Shown piece after piece: positions 7,971 to 17,106 of a stretch of DNA of 21,164 nucleotides. Numbering within the stretch: position 1 is the first letter of the stretch; every line of letters begins with the position of its first letter. The notes beneath the pieces are model-generated. The model ran no database searches, was not told the DNA's origin, and worked only from the letters and a program-made list of their open reading frames with translations. The position numbers and the translations under genes are program-made. The DNA is from Chloroflexota bacterium (GTDB taxonomy: Bacteria; Chloroflexota; Dehalococcoidia; SM23-28-2; RBG-16-64-32): positions 1 through 21,164 of the forward strand of contig JADFRV010000018.1 of assembly GCA_022561095.1 (NCBI GenBank), given 5' to 3'.

Positions 7971-7999
7971 TTTGTAGCATAATGTGATGAGCCTGTCAA
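7971..7999 (-). promoter_or_regulatory. Promoter of hsp20
   Basis: On the minus strand a consensus TTGACA (7999-7994) and TACAAA (7976-7971) are separated by exactly 17 bases. The implied leader of about 75 bases contains the AAGGAGG site. The HAIR-like inverted repeat ends 4 bases upstream of the -35, well placed for a repressor. Confidence 0.7.
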
Positions 8000-8003
8000 G
8001 TAA

Positions 8004-8024
8004 CTTGATAGGATAACTATCAAT
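8004..8024. promoter_or_regulatory. HAIR-like inverted repeat, candidate HspR operator
   Basis: CTTGATA-N7-TATCAAT has the same 7-7-7 geometry as the HspR-associated inverted repeat of actinobacteria (CTTGAGT-N7-ACTCAAG). It keeps CTTGA on the left and TCAA on the right. A further inverted TCAAGT half-site begins at 7996, overlapping the hsp20 -35, giving three half-sites in about 30 bases. The hspR gene is 1.1 kb away in the divergent operon. HspR bound here could repress hsp20 directly and dnaJ-hspR by autoregulation. This is an inference from motif and context. Confidence 0.6.
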
Positions 8025-8041
8025 AGTCTTTACTGAAGAGC

Positions 8042-8070
8042 TTGACCCTCCTATCTGTCGGATATACAAT
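8042..8070 (+). promoter_or_regulatory. Promoter of the dnaJ-hspR operon, leaderless type
   Basis: TTGACC (8042-8047) and TACAAT (8065-8070) are spaced by 17 bases, close to the vegetative consensus. The ATG of dnaJ is only 9 bases after the -10 box and no Shine-Dalgarno sequence is present, so the message probably begins at or within about two bases of the start codon. Confidence 0.7.
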
Positions 8071-8079
8071 ACAGTTGCA

Positions 8080-9090
8080 ATGGCGAAGAACCTCTACGAT
8101 ATACTGAGTGTATCCCGTTCCGCTTCCGAGAAGGAGATCCGGCAGGCGTATCGCAGGCTGGCCCGTAAGTACCACCCCGACGTCAACCCAGGCGATACCA
8201 AGGCCGAGGAGCGGTTCAAGCAGATCAACAACGCCTACGAGGTGCTCTCCGATGCGGAGAAGCGGAAGAAGTACGACCGCTACGGTGAGCGGTGGGAGCA
8301 GGCGGAGGCGTTTGAGAAGGCGCGGCAGGCCGGCGGCGGCTCGGGCGCCTGGTTCGGCCGGAGCTTCGACCTGGGCGATCTGTTCGGCCGCGGCGGTGGC
8401 GGATCGTTCGAGACTATCCTCGAGTCGGTCATGGGTCGTCGCGGCCCTATGCGGGGGCAGAACGTGGAGTACGCCGCGGAGGTCACCCTGGAGGAGGCGT
8501 TCCAGGGCGCCACACGGCTCCTGCAGTTGCAATCGGAGGAGGCGTGCGCCACCTGCGGCGGCAGCAGCCAGATAGCGGGTGCGGTGTGCCACGTCTGTGA
8601 GGGCGCCGGCGCCTCGCTGCGGCCCAAGCGTATCGAGGTGAAGATACCGGCCGGCGTCCGCGACGGCTCGCGGGTGCGCATCGCCGGCGAAGGAAACACG
8701 GGTGTAAGCGGCGGTCCTCGCGGCGATCTGTACGTCGTCGTCAAGGTGCGCCCGCACTCCCGGTTCGAGCGCAAGGGCGACGACCTGACGACGGAGGTCG
8801 GCGTGCCGTTGGAGGACGCCGTCCTGGGCGGCGAGGTGGAGGTGTCGACGCTGTCCGGCAAGCAGGTGGCGCTGAAGATACCGCCGCTGACCCAGAACGG
8901 GCGCCTGTTCCGGCTCTCCGGCCTGGGCATGCCGCGCCAGGAGAAAGGGAAGGGCAAGGCGAAGGCGAAGCGCCGCGGCGACCTTCTGGCGCGCGTGCGC
9001 GTCGTCCTGCCGGAGAAGCTCAGCGATCGCGAGCGGGAGCTGTTCGAGAATCTGCGGGAGGAGCGCAACAAGAAGGTGGGTGTAGGGTAA
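8080..9090 (+). CDS. DnaJ-family co-chaperone with a half zinc-finger region
   Basis: The 336-residue protein has an N-terminal J domain (about 1-70) with the HPD motif at 32-34 (YHPDVN), which stimulates DnaK ATP hydrolysis. A Gly/Phe-rich linker (about 85-115) and C-terminal substrate-binding domains (from about 128) follow. DnaJ normally has four CxxCxGxG repeats; only two are visible, CATCGG (Cys156, Cys159) and CHVCEGAG (Cys170, Cys173). It is therefore intermediate between DnaJ and the zinc-free CbpA, with enough cysteines for one zinc. The first repeat lacks its last glycine position. A lysine-rich loop near 285-300 interrupts CTD2. Its TAA overlaps the hspR ATG by one base. Confidence 0.9.
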   Translation: MAKNLYDILSVSRSASEKEIRQAYRRLARKYHPDVNPGDTKAEERFKQINNAYEVLSDAEKRKKYDRYGERWEQAEAFEKARQAGGGSGAWFGRSFDLGDLFGRGGGGSFETILESVMGRRGPMRGQNVEYAAEVTLEEAFQGATRLLQLQSEEACATCGGSSQIAGAVCHVCEGAGASLRPKRIEVKIPAGVRDGSRVRIAGEGNTGVSGGPRGDLYVVVKVRPHSRFERKGDDLTTEVGVPLEDAVLGGEVEVSTLSGKQVALKIPPLTQNGRLFRLSGLGMPRQEKGKGKAKAKRRGDLLARVRVVLPEKLSDRERELFENLREERNKKVGVG

Positions 9091-9443
9091 TGGTCAACCG
9101 TCACAGCGTTCACGATGACGAGCCGCTGTTCGTGATCAGCATCGCCGCCAAGATGGTGGGGATGCACGCCCAGAGCCTGCGCCACTACGAGCGGCTGGGC
9201 CTCATACGCCCCTCGCGCTCCCGCGGGCGCGTGCGGCTCTACTCGCAGGCGGACATCGAGCGGTTGCTCCGCATTCAGCGGCTGGTGAACGACCTGGGGG
9301 TGAACCTGGCGGGGGCGGAGGTGGTGATCCGCCTGAACGAGCGCATCGCCCGCATGGAGGAGGAGATGGAGCGGCTGCGGGCGGAGCTCCAGTCGTATCG
9401 CGACAGGACGCTGCCGGCGGTGCCGGAGGGGACGGGCCGATGA
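9090..9443 (+). CDS. hspR: MerR-family heat shock repressor HspR
   Basis: This 117-residue protein has a winged helix-turn-helix of the MerR type: FVISIAAKMVGMHAQSLRHYERLGLIRP at about residues 14-41, then GRVRLYSQADIERLLRI. The segment LVNDLGVNLAGAEVVIRLNERI is diagnostic of HspR. A C-terminal coiled coil (about 83-105) would mediate dimerisation. HspR represses chaperone genes at HAIR sites with DnaK as co-repressor in actinobacteria. It overlaps dnaJ by one base (TAATG) and the methyltransferase by four (ATGA), so all three are translationally coupled. A HAIR-like site lies upstream of the operon, implying autoregulation. Confidence 0.95.
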   Translation: MVNRHSVHDDEPLFVISIAAKMVGMHAQSLRHYERLGLIRPSRSRGRVRLYSQADIERLLRIQRLVNDLGVNLAGAEVVIRLNERIARMEEEMERLRAELQSYRDRTLPAVPEGTGR

Positions 9444-10111
9444 CCGACGCCACTCTCAACCTCGGTTGGGAGCGCATCTGGCGCGAGCAAGGCTCTCGCT
9501 GGGAGCTGCAAGAGCCGCAGGCGGAGGTCGTAGCGCTGGTCGCCCGCCTGAAGGCCGAGGGGAAGCGCAGGGTGCACGACTTAGGCTGCGGTCTGGGCCG
9601 GCACCTGCTCCTGCTGGCGGCCGAGGGGTTCCAGGCCTCCGGATCCGACATCTCGCCAGAGGCGGTGTCGAGGTGCCAGCGTCGCCTCGCAGAGTCCAGC
9701 CTGTCGGCGACGGTCACGCGCAGCGAGATGGACGCCATCCCTGAAGAGGATGGCTGCCTGGACTGCGTCATCGCCTGGAACGTGGTCTATCACGCTACCG
9801 TGGAGGGGATCCTGCGCACGCTTCGGGGTGTTCACGGTAAGCTGAAGCCGGGCGGATACTTCTTCGGGACGTTCGCCTCCACCAGCCACAGCTCCTGTGA
9901 CCTGTCGCGCCGGGAGGCGGAAGAGGGGCTGGCGGAGCGACTGGAGGCCGATACGTACATCAGGCCGCACGATACAGAGGGAGACAAGGCGCTCGTCCAC
10001 CACTACACGACGGAAGAGGAGCTGCGAGAGCGACTGTTAGCAGGGTTCGAGGTGCTGTCGCTGGAGCACCTGTCGTCGCGCTGGCTGGTACTGGCAAGGA
10101 AGGGAATGTAG
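9440..10111 (+). CDS. Class I SAM-dependent methyltransferase in the hspR operon
   Basis: The 223-residue protein has SAM-binding motif I VHDLGCGLGRHLL (about 45-57), an acidic residue in ASGSDISPEA (Asp70), and LDCVIAWNVVYHAT followed by LKPGGYFFGTF. It groups with Methyltransf_11/25-like enzymes, and the substrate is unknown. The ATGA overlap with hspR means it should be made with DnaJ and HspR and so respond to heat. Possible roles are protein or small-molecule repair or modification during stress, but nothing in the sequence decides this. The stop codon falls inside the left end of a REP-like element. Confidence 0.85.
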   Translation: MTDATLNLGWERIWREQGSRWELQEPQAEVVALVARLKAEGKRRVHDLGCGLGRHLLLLAAEGFQASGSDISPEAVSRCQRRLAESSLSATVTRSEMDAIPEEDGCLDCVIAWNVVYHATVEGILRTLRGVHGKLKPGGYFFGTFASTSHSSCDLSRREAEEGLAERLEADTYIRPHDTEGDKALVHHYTTEEELRERLLAGFEVLSLEHLSSRWLVLARKGM

Positions 10112-10184
10112 CGGCGACCCCGCCTACCGGCAGGCAGGCTTCAGGTCGCCATCGGGAGAATGGAGGCCTAAACGCCTCCGCTAC
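10108..10184. repeat. REP-like hairpin element, copy A
   Basis: The 77-base element is bounded by inverted ends GTAGCGG (10108-10114) and CCGCTAC (10178-10184). Inside, GGCGACC (10113-10119) pairs with GGTCGCC (10144-10150) around a smaller stem, followed by GGAGGC-CTAAAC-GCCTCC (10162-10179). Its first 13 bases, GTAGCGGCGACCC, recur exactly in inverted orientation at 12740-12752, on the far side of clpC. It could act as terminator of the dnaJ operon or as a processing site upstream of clpC. Confidence 0.6.
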
Positions 10185-10207
10185 ACGGTACAAGAGGTGA
10201 AAGAACA

Positions 10208-12673
<2,466 letters not shown>

Positions 12674-12690
12674 CTCGCCGTCCTCCGCGG

Positions 12691-12752
12691 GACAGACGTC
12701 AGTCTGTCGCGGCCGACTAAAGTCGGCCTGCCTCCGGCAGGGTCGCCGCTAC
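12691..12752. repeat. Triple hairpin after clpC with REP-like copy B
   Basis: Three perfect stems follow in a row: GACAGAC/GTCTGTC (12691-12708), GGCCGACT/AGTCGGCC with an AA loop (12711-12728), and CCTGCC/GGCAGG (12727-12741, sharing two bases with the previous stem). The right end GGGTCGCCGCTAC (12740-12752) is the exact inverse of the left end of copy A at 10108. The array fills most of the gap between the convergent clpC and helical-protein genes and probably ends or stabilises their transcripts, although no T-run follows. Confidence 0.65.
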
Positions 12753-12776
12753 AGGGGCTCCGGTGGCCGTCTGCCG

Positions 12777-13214
12777 CTAGGCTTCCTTAGCGACGGTCTC
12801 AGCCTCGTCGCGGCGCAGAGAGGGGACGCGGGCGCGGAGGAAGGCGGGGGCGTTCTCCTGGACGCGCTCCACCACCTCGCGCACCTCACCGAAGCTGCGG
12901 CGGACAACTTCGCGGCTCTCCCGCTGCGACTCCGCCAGGTCCTCCAGCATCTCCTGCCTTAGGGCTATACGGCGCGCCTGGTCATTGGATATAGCCTCCG
13001 AGGCGGACTCGTACAGGCCGACGATGTCTGTGGGGCGCTCGGCCCAGCCTCGGCCCACGTTCGTCCAGTCGTGAGCGCCCTGGCGCGTGGCCTCAACCAC
13101 GCTGCGCACGAACCGGTAATAGCGCTCGTTGATGCTCTTGATCGTGTCGAAGCTGGATTCCTGACGTTCGATCATCGTCTCGAACAGGCGATCGATGCTT
13201 TCGCGGGCGCTCAT
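12777..13214 (-). CDS. Helical, coiled-coil-rich protein, phasin-like, unknown function
   Basis: The 145-residue protein is predicted by eye to be almost entirely alpha-helical, with charged heptad-like stretches (about residues 5-45 and 75-120) and no cysteine, signal peptide or membrane segment. General character and length recall phasins and other amphipathic helical-bundle proteins, but no diagnostic motif is present, so the function is unknown. AAGGAGCG precedes the ATG on the minus strand, and a good promoter lies about 40 bases further up. It is transcribed alone, convergent with clpC. Confidence 0.75.
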   Translation of the reverse strand: MSARESIDRLFETMIERQESSFDTIKSINERYYRFVRSVVEATRQGAHDWTNVGRGWAERPTDIVGLYESASEAISNDQARRIALRQEMLEDLAESQRESREVVRRSFGEVREVVERVQENAPAFLRARVPSLRRDEAETVAKEA

Positions 13215-13255
13215 ATTCTCGCTCCTTGGGGTGCTCTCGCGGGTGGCCGTCCTCC

Positions 13256-13285
13256 ATTAGACCCTGCTGGCGAAAGCGATGTCAA
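13256..13285 (-). promoter_or_regulatory. Promoter of the helical-protein gene
   Basis: On the minus strand a perfect TTGACA (13285-13280) and TCTAAT (13261-13256) are separated by 18 bases. Initiation at about 13249 gives a leader of about 35 bases containing AAGGAGCG before the ATG at 13214. Confidence 0.65.
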
Positions 13286-13400
13286 CGGCAAATCGGGCCG
13301 GAGCCATCGATTCCTCGCAGATCATCTGTCATAATGGTATGGGCAGGGTGGCCCTGCGCTTCTGATCGCCGGTTCGCCGCGGATACAAGGAGGCGAACAG

Positions 13401-13631
13401 ATGGCATCATGGGAGTACAAGGTCGCTTATGTAGACTTCCGGGGACGCATATCCTCGGAGGGTTCGGAGTTCATCCGCCAGCCGGGTGAGCACCGCACGG
13501 CGTTTGTCCGGCGCTACCTGGACGTTCTGGGCCAGGAGAGCTGGGAGGTGGCTGCGGTGCAGCCCTTACGATACGAGACGAGCTACTTTGTTCTGAAGCG
13601 GCCCGCGAAGGCCGCGAAGAAGGAAGGTTAG
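13401..13631 (+). CDS. Small DUF4177-like protein
   Basis: The 76-residue protein starts WEYKVAYVDF and continues with YLDVLGQESWEVAAVQPLRYETSYFVLKRP. This is the pattern of DUF4177 and related small proteins, in which an N-terminal WEYK strand is followed by a helix and a LGxxGWE-like turn. The role of that family is not known. A strong AAGGAGG (13388-13394) sits before the ATG. A Lys/Ala-rich tail ends the protein. It stands alone between two promoters, and the region from 13632 to 13740 after it shows no recognisable gene. Confidence 0.8.
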   Translation: MASWEYKVAYVDFRGRISSEGSEFIRQPGEHRTAFVRRYLDVLGQESWEVAAVQPLRYETSYFVLKRPAKAAKKEG

Positions 13632-13754
13632 TCCGTCTACAGCGGATAGTCGGTCTGGTTTGACGCGCGGCTGACGGCGACGAGAGCGGGGGCCGCCCTG
13701 CGCCCAGCGACGCGGACGCGCCGGTTTTGCCTGGCGGAGCCAGATTACGTCCCC

Positions 13755-13760
13755 TATAAT
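13755..13760 (+). promoter_or_regulatory. Candidate -10 box upstream of rpiB-like gene
   Basis: A perfect TATAAT lies 53 bases before the TTG start at 13814. No good -35 is seen at 16-18 bases (TGGCGG is there). The implied leader includes a small CTTTC/GAAAG hairpin (13776-13789) and GGTGAA before the start. Confidence 0.4.
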
Positions 13761-13813
13761 AGATACAAGCAGCGCCTTTCTAGTGAAAGCGCCTATTCCG
13801 GTGAAACATACCT

Positions 13814-14299
13814 TTGCGCATAGCTTTCGGTAGCGACGAACGGACGCACCTGATCGACTTCGTCGAGCAGGAGCTGCGTAACCGGGGCCATCAGGTAGAG
13901 CTGGTAGGACCGCCGGCGGGCGAGCCGTTGCAGTGGACGGAGGTTGCCGGCGCCGTGGCTGAGCGGGTGTCCTCCGCTCAGGCCGATGAGGGTGTGCTCT
14001 GCTGCTGGACGGGCACCGGCGTCTCAATAGCGGCGAACAAGCTTCCCGGTGTGCGGGCCGCGCTCTGCGGCGATGCGGAGACCGCCCGCGGCGCCCGTGC
14101 CTGGAACGACGCCAATCTGCTCTGCCTCAGCCTGCGTACTACCACTGAGGCTGTGGCGGGAGAGATCCTGGAGGCCTGGTTCTCCGCTTCCCCCGATGAG
14201 AGCGAGGCGGAGAATGTGGAGAAGCTCAAGAAGATGGATGGACGATACCGATCGCGGGACGCACTTGCGTCTGCAGAGGGGAAGAAAGGGAGGGTCTAG
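13814..14299 (+). CDS. RpiB/LacA/LacB-family sugar-phosphate isomerase
   Basis: The 161-residue protein carries the RpiB signature GVLCCWTGTGVSIAANK, then LPGVRAALCGDAETARGARAWNDANLLCLSLR. RpiB interconverts ribulose 5-phosphate and ribose 5-phosphate in the pentose phosphate pathway. The second Cys of LCCWTG aligns with the catalytic Cys of ILICGTG, but the Gly after it is Trp here. The usual N-terminal SDH(A/H)G is SDERT, so the phosphate and sugar-binding details differ and another sugar phosphate is possible. The start is TTG, since MRIAFGSDERT matches the family N-terminus exactly and no ATG is available. Its TAG overlaps the next GTG by one base. Confidence 0.85.
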   Translation: MRIAFGSDERTHLIDFVEQELRNRGHQVELVGPPAGEPLQWTEVAGAVAERVSSAQADEGVLCCWTGTGVSIAANKLPGVRAALCGDAETARGARAWNDANLLCLSLRTTTEAVAGEILEAWFSASPDESEAENVEKLKKMDGRYRSRDALASAEGKKGRV

Positions 14300-15861
14300 T
14301 GGCAGAAGAGCGGCGGAGAAGGAGGCGCGGCCGCCGGCGTGGTGGCGGCGATGGTCATCCCTCCGACAGGCCCCCCGAAGAGCGGCCGGAAGAGGGCCAG
14401 ACCGAAGGCGCTGAGGAGGGCGAGCCCCAATCAACTGAAGAGAGCGGCTCCCCGTCACGGCGGAGGTTCTTTTTCGGACGGCGCCGCGACCGCGAGCAGG
14501 ATGCCGAGGAGAAGGCGGAGCGCGGTCACGGGGAGCGCGAGGAGCGACAGGCGGCCGGAACGCCTGCGCACATCTCGCCGCTCAGCTTCTGGCGCCGCGG
14601 CCGGTCCCGCACTTATCGTGAGCAGCCGATGCCCAAGCAGACCCTGGGGCGCACGTTGCGCCGCGTTCGGGGTATGCAATTTCCGCCCTGGGCGCCGGTG
14701 ATGCTCATCATCTTTGTGGTGTTCGGCATCCTGGGGCTGCTGTTCTTCGTCAGGAGCACCACCGCCGGGCCCCTCAACGGTGATCATTGGCACGCCCCCT
14801 ACCAGATTTTGATCTGCGGCCAGCGGCAGCGCGACATCCCAAGTTTTGAGTCCGCTGCGGGGAGTCCGGGGACTCATGGTGATGGAATTATGCATCAGCA
14901 CCCTTTCACCCCCAGCGGAGAGGGGCAGGGGTCTAATCTGGCCAACTTCTTTAAGGAAGGCGGCGGCAAGCTGACCGAGTCTGAGATGCAGATACCCGGC
15001 ACCCCGAAGGACGAGGTCTACAATAACGGCGACCTGTGCGATGATGGCCGCCCCGCTGAGCTGCAGGTGTTCGTCAACGGCGCGCCCCAGGACGACTTCC
15101 TTCGCTTTATCGCCCACGACGGCGATAGTGTCCGCATCGTGTTCGGCCCGGTGGATGTGGAGCCCACGAAGCTGGATGACCGGACGATCATCGCCGAGGA
15201 CCAAGCGACGCGTACAGTGGACCTGGAAATAAGCGGTGGGGAGGCCGACGTAGCCTTCTCGCCACCTTCGATTGACCTGACCACAGGGGAGACCGCGAAG
15301 CTCGCCGTGACGAATACGGGATCGCTATCCCACGGCTTTCGTGTGGCTGGTCCGGACGGCGACTACGAAACCAGCGACGACTTTGTCAGCGACCCGGAGA
15401 TCATCCCCCCGGGCGGGGAGGCCGTCGTGGTGGTTCGGTTCGATGAGGAGGGGGAGTTCGAGTTCCGCGACCCTACGATACAGCAAGCTACGGGAACGAT
15501 CGTCGTGCGGGCACCGGAGGAGGAAGAAGAGGAGATCGAAGAGACGGAAGCACCCGAGGAGGTCGATGTCACGTATGACGTGTCGATGGGTGATAACTTT
15601 TTCGAGCCCAGCGAGCTGGAGGTCGAGGCGGGCCAGACGTTTCGTATCAACCTCACCAACGACGGCGAGTTCATCCACAACCTGCGCATAACGGGGCCCG
15701 ACGGCGAGTTCGAGACCGCGGACGACCTGGTGTCTACACCGAAGTTCCAGACGGGCGGGGAGACCGGAGAGCTGGTGGGCCAGATCGATGAGCCCGGCGT
15801 CTACAGCTTCCGCTCTGACTCACAGTCTACCGAAATGGTGGGGACGATCACCGTCAAATAG
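14299..15861 (+). CDS. Single-pass membrane protein with duplicated cupredoxin-like domains
   Basis: The 520-residue protein has an Arg/Glu-rich disordered cytoplasmic N-terminus (1-130), one membrane helix (about 132-151), and an extracytoplasmic remainder. Residues 160-285 form a His-rich domain with DHWHAPYQILICGQRQ and HGDGIMHQHPF, likely metal-binding. Two cupredoxin-like domains follow (about 305-404 and 423-520), both containing a His then GPDG(D/E)(Y/F)ET(S/A)DD. Neither has the Cys of a type-1 copper site: domain 2 ends YSFRSDSQSTEMVG where plastocyanin-like proteins have a YxCxxHxxxM pattern. Electron transfer by blue copper is therefore unlikely. An acidic linker (405-422) joins the domains. 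GTG 14299 follows AAGGGAGGG and overlaps the rpiB-like stop. Confidence 0.8.
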   Translation: MAEERRRRRRGRRRGGGDGHPSDRPPEERPEEGQTEGAEEGEPQSTEESGSPSRRRFFFGRRRDREQDAEEKAERGHGEREERQAAGTPAHISPLSFWRRGRSRTYREQPMPKQTLGRTLRRVRGMQFPPWAPVMLIIFVVFGILGLLFFVRSTTAGPLNGDHWHAPYQILICGQRQRDIPSFESAAGSPGTHGDGIMHQHPFTPSGEGQGSNLANFFKEGGGKLTESEMQIPGTPKDEVYNNGDLCDDGRPAELQVFVNGAPQDDFLRFIAHDGDSVRIVFGPVDVEPTKLDDRTIIAEDQATRTVDLEISGGEADVAFSPPSIDLTTGETAKLAVTNTGSLSHGFRVAGPDGDYETSDDFVSDPEIIPPGGEAVVVVRFDEEGEFEFRDPTIQQATGTIVVRAPEEEEEEIEETEAPEEVDVTYDVSMGDNFFEPSELEVEAGQTFRINLTNDGEFIHNLRITGPDGEFETADDLVSTPKFQTGGETGELVGQIDEPGVYSFRSDSQSTEMVGTITVK

Positions 15862-15941
15862 CGGTATGGTAGGCGTCCCTCGCTCGTAGCGGCTGCTTGG
15901 CAGTATGCTTTTGTAACTGAAGGCGCTGCGCGACCGTCACC

Positions 15942-15969
15942 TTGACAGACCCCTTGCGGGCTTTATACT
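15942..15969 (+). promoter_or_regulatory. Promoter of the cytidylate kinase-like gene
   Basis: Consensus TTGACA (15942-15947) and TATACT (15964-15969) are spaced by 16 bases. Transcription should start at about 15976. This excludes the in-frame TTG at 15942 as a start and supports ATG 16029. Confidence 0.75.
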
Positions 15970-16028
15970 GGTGGCGCCTCCGAGGGCCCGCGGCGGGATG
16001 TGGCAGTGGAGGGGGTAGAGAAGAAGAT

Positions 16029-16724
16029 ATGCCGGTAGTGACCATGTCCGGAACGATAGCCAGCGGCGCCCGCGAGATCGGGCGGGCCGCAGCCTCTCTC
16101 CTGGGGACAGACTACGTTGACCAGCAACTGCTGGTGGATGCGGCCAGGCGTCTGGGCGTTCCCCTGGAGGTCATGGCCGAACACGACGAGCGCTGTTCCA
16201 GCTTTGGCGAGCGCCTGTCGAGCATTCTGCGCGGCTTCCTGGAGCGGTCCGCCGCTGGAGGTGATCCGTTAACCGGGGCAGGCGGGCTGGAAGTCCTGCT
16301 GGGCCGCACGTATGCGGACATGGCTCTGGAGCGCGAAGAGCCGGAGATCAGCGACTCCCTGTACATGAAGACGATGACGGCGATCATCCGCGAGTTGGGG
16401 GATCGAGGAGATATCGTGGTGCTGGGGCGAGGGAGCCAGATGATCCTGCGCGACTTGCCGGGGGCGCTTCACGTCCTGAGTCTCGCTCCCCAGGAGCTGC
16501 GCATCGAGCGCCTCGCCGCCCGTGAGGGGATGTCGGTGGAGGAGGCGACGCAGCGAGTCCACGACAGCGACAAGGCCCGAGGCGCTTTCCACCGCAAGTT
16601 CTGGAAGGTGGATGTGAGCGACCCATCGCTGTACGACATTACGCTTGAGACCTCGCGGCTGTCGTACGAGGTAGGGGCGGAGTTGGTGGCGGGGGCGGTG
16701 CGGTCTAGTGTGGGTCCAGGTTAG
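16029..16724 (+). CDS. Cytidylate kinase-like family protein
   Basis: The 231-residue protein opens with VVTMSGTIASGAREIGRAAASLLG, matching the SxxxGSGGREI-type nucleotide-binding loop of the cytidylate kinase-like family, in which the P-loop Lys is absent. YVDQQLLVDAARRLG follows, as does the RGDIVVLGRGSQMIL strand and lid-like HDSDKARGAFHRKFWKVDVSDPSLYDI. The family resembles cytidylate kinases but substrates are mostly untested. ATG 16029 is chosen because the motif begins immediately and the promoter lies upstream; GGAGGGGG is somewhat distant (about 16007-16014). The last 20 bases overlap the convergent hypothetical gene. Confidence 0.85.
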   Translation: MPVVTMSGTIASGAREIGRAAASLLGTDYVDQQLLVDAARRLGVPLEVMAEHDERCSSFGERLSSILRGFLERSAAGGDPLTGAGGLEVLLGRTYADMALEREEPEISDSLYMKTMTAIIRELGDRGDIVVLGRGSQMILRDLPGALHVLSLAPQELRIERLAAREGMSVEEATQRVHDSDKARGAFHRKFWKVDVSDPSLYDITLETSRLSYEVGAELVAGAVRSSVGPG

Positions 16725-17025
16725 GCAGAGGCTCGCTCAGGCGGGCGAGCACTGCCCGCAGGTGCTCCTCAGCGCGGTCCAGGCGGGCCTGCATACCCCA
16801 GGGATTTCCCGGCGCTAAGGGCAGGCCCCAGCCGCGGGCTTCAGCCCCTTCGCCGACCACCTCTAGGAAGCCCTTGGCCTGCGGTGAATCCGCGCCAAAC
16901 AGGGTGATCAGGAGGTGGTGCGTGATGTCCACCCACTGGCCGTAGTCGTAGGAGACCGGGCCGCGGCCGCGTAGCCCCGGCAGTAGGTCCAGTCGATTTT
17001 GGATCTTCTCTTTGGGGAAGGCCAT
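16705..17025 (-). CDS. Hypothetical protein, 106 residues
   Basis: I do not recognise this protein. It starts MAFPKEKIQNRLDLLPGLRG and contains YDYGQWVDITHHLLITLFGADSPQAKGFLEVV, then a helix-forming WGMQARLDRAEEHLRAVLARL. It looks like a compact soluble alpha-helical protein with no cysteines. It resembles small proteins that carry a defined N-terminal domain next to toxin- or DNA-associated genes, but this is not enough to assign a role. It ends inside the 3' end of the kinase-like gene by 20 bases, tail to tail. Amino-acid composition (balanced charge, few Arg/Pro runs) argues that it is a real gene and not a shadow. Confidence 0.65.
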   Translation of the reverse strand: MAFPKEKIQNRLDLLPGLRGRGPVSYDYGQWVDITHHLLITLFGADSPQAKGFLEVVGEGAEARGWGLPLAPGNPWGMQARLDRAEEHLRAVLARLSEPLPNLDPH

Positions 17026-17106
17026 CGCCCTGCCAGACTAGCGCAGGGGCGAGGCGATATGCAAGAGCGTGTCCGTGCGGCGTTCGCGGTAGCGGTTTCT
17101 CAGGGT

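Noticed and set aside
7990..8030. CIRCE (HrcA) operator
   Set aside because: The CIRCE pattern TTAGCACTC-N9-GAGTGCTAA is absent; geometry fits HAIR and hspR is adjacent.
15600..15861. Blue-copper electron-transfer site in the last cupredoxin-like domain
   Set aside because: His is present but the Cys and second His of the type-1 site are not; only a Met remains.
15942..16028. Upstream TTG start for the cytidylate kinase-like gene
   Set aside because: The TTG is the -35 hexamer of the promoter, so these codons precede the transcript.
16805..16850. Possible third REP-like copy (GGGCTTCAGCCC-type)
   Set aside because: It lies inside the hypothetical coding sequence and does not contain the GTAGCGGCGACCC core.
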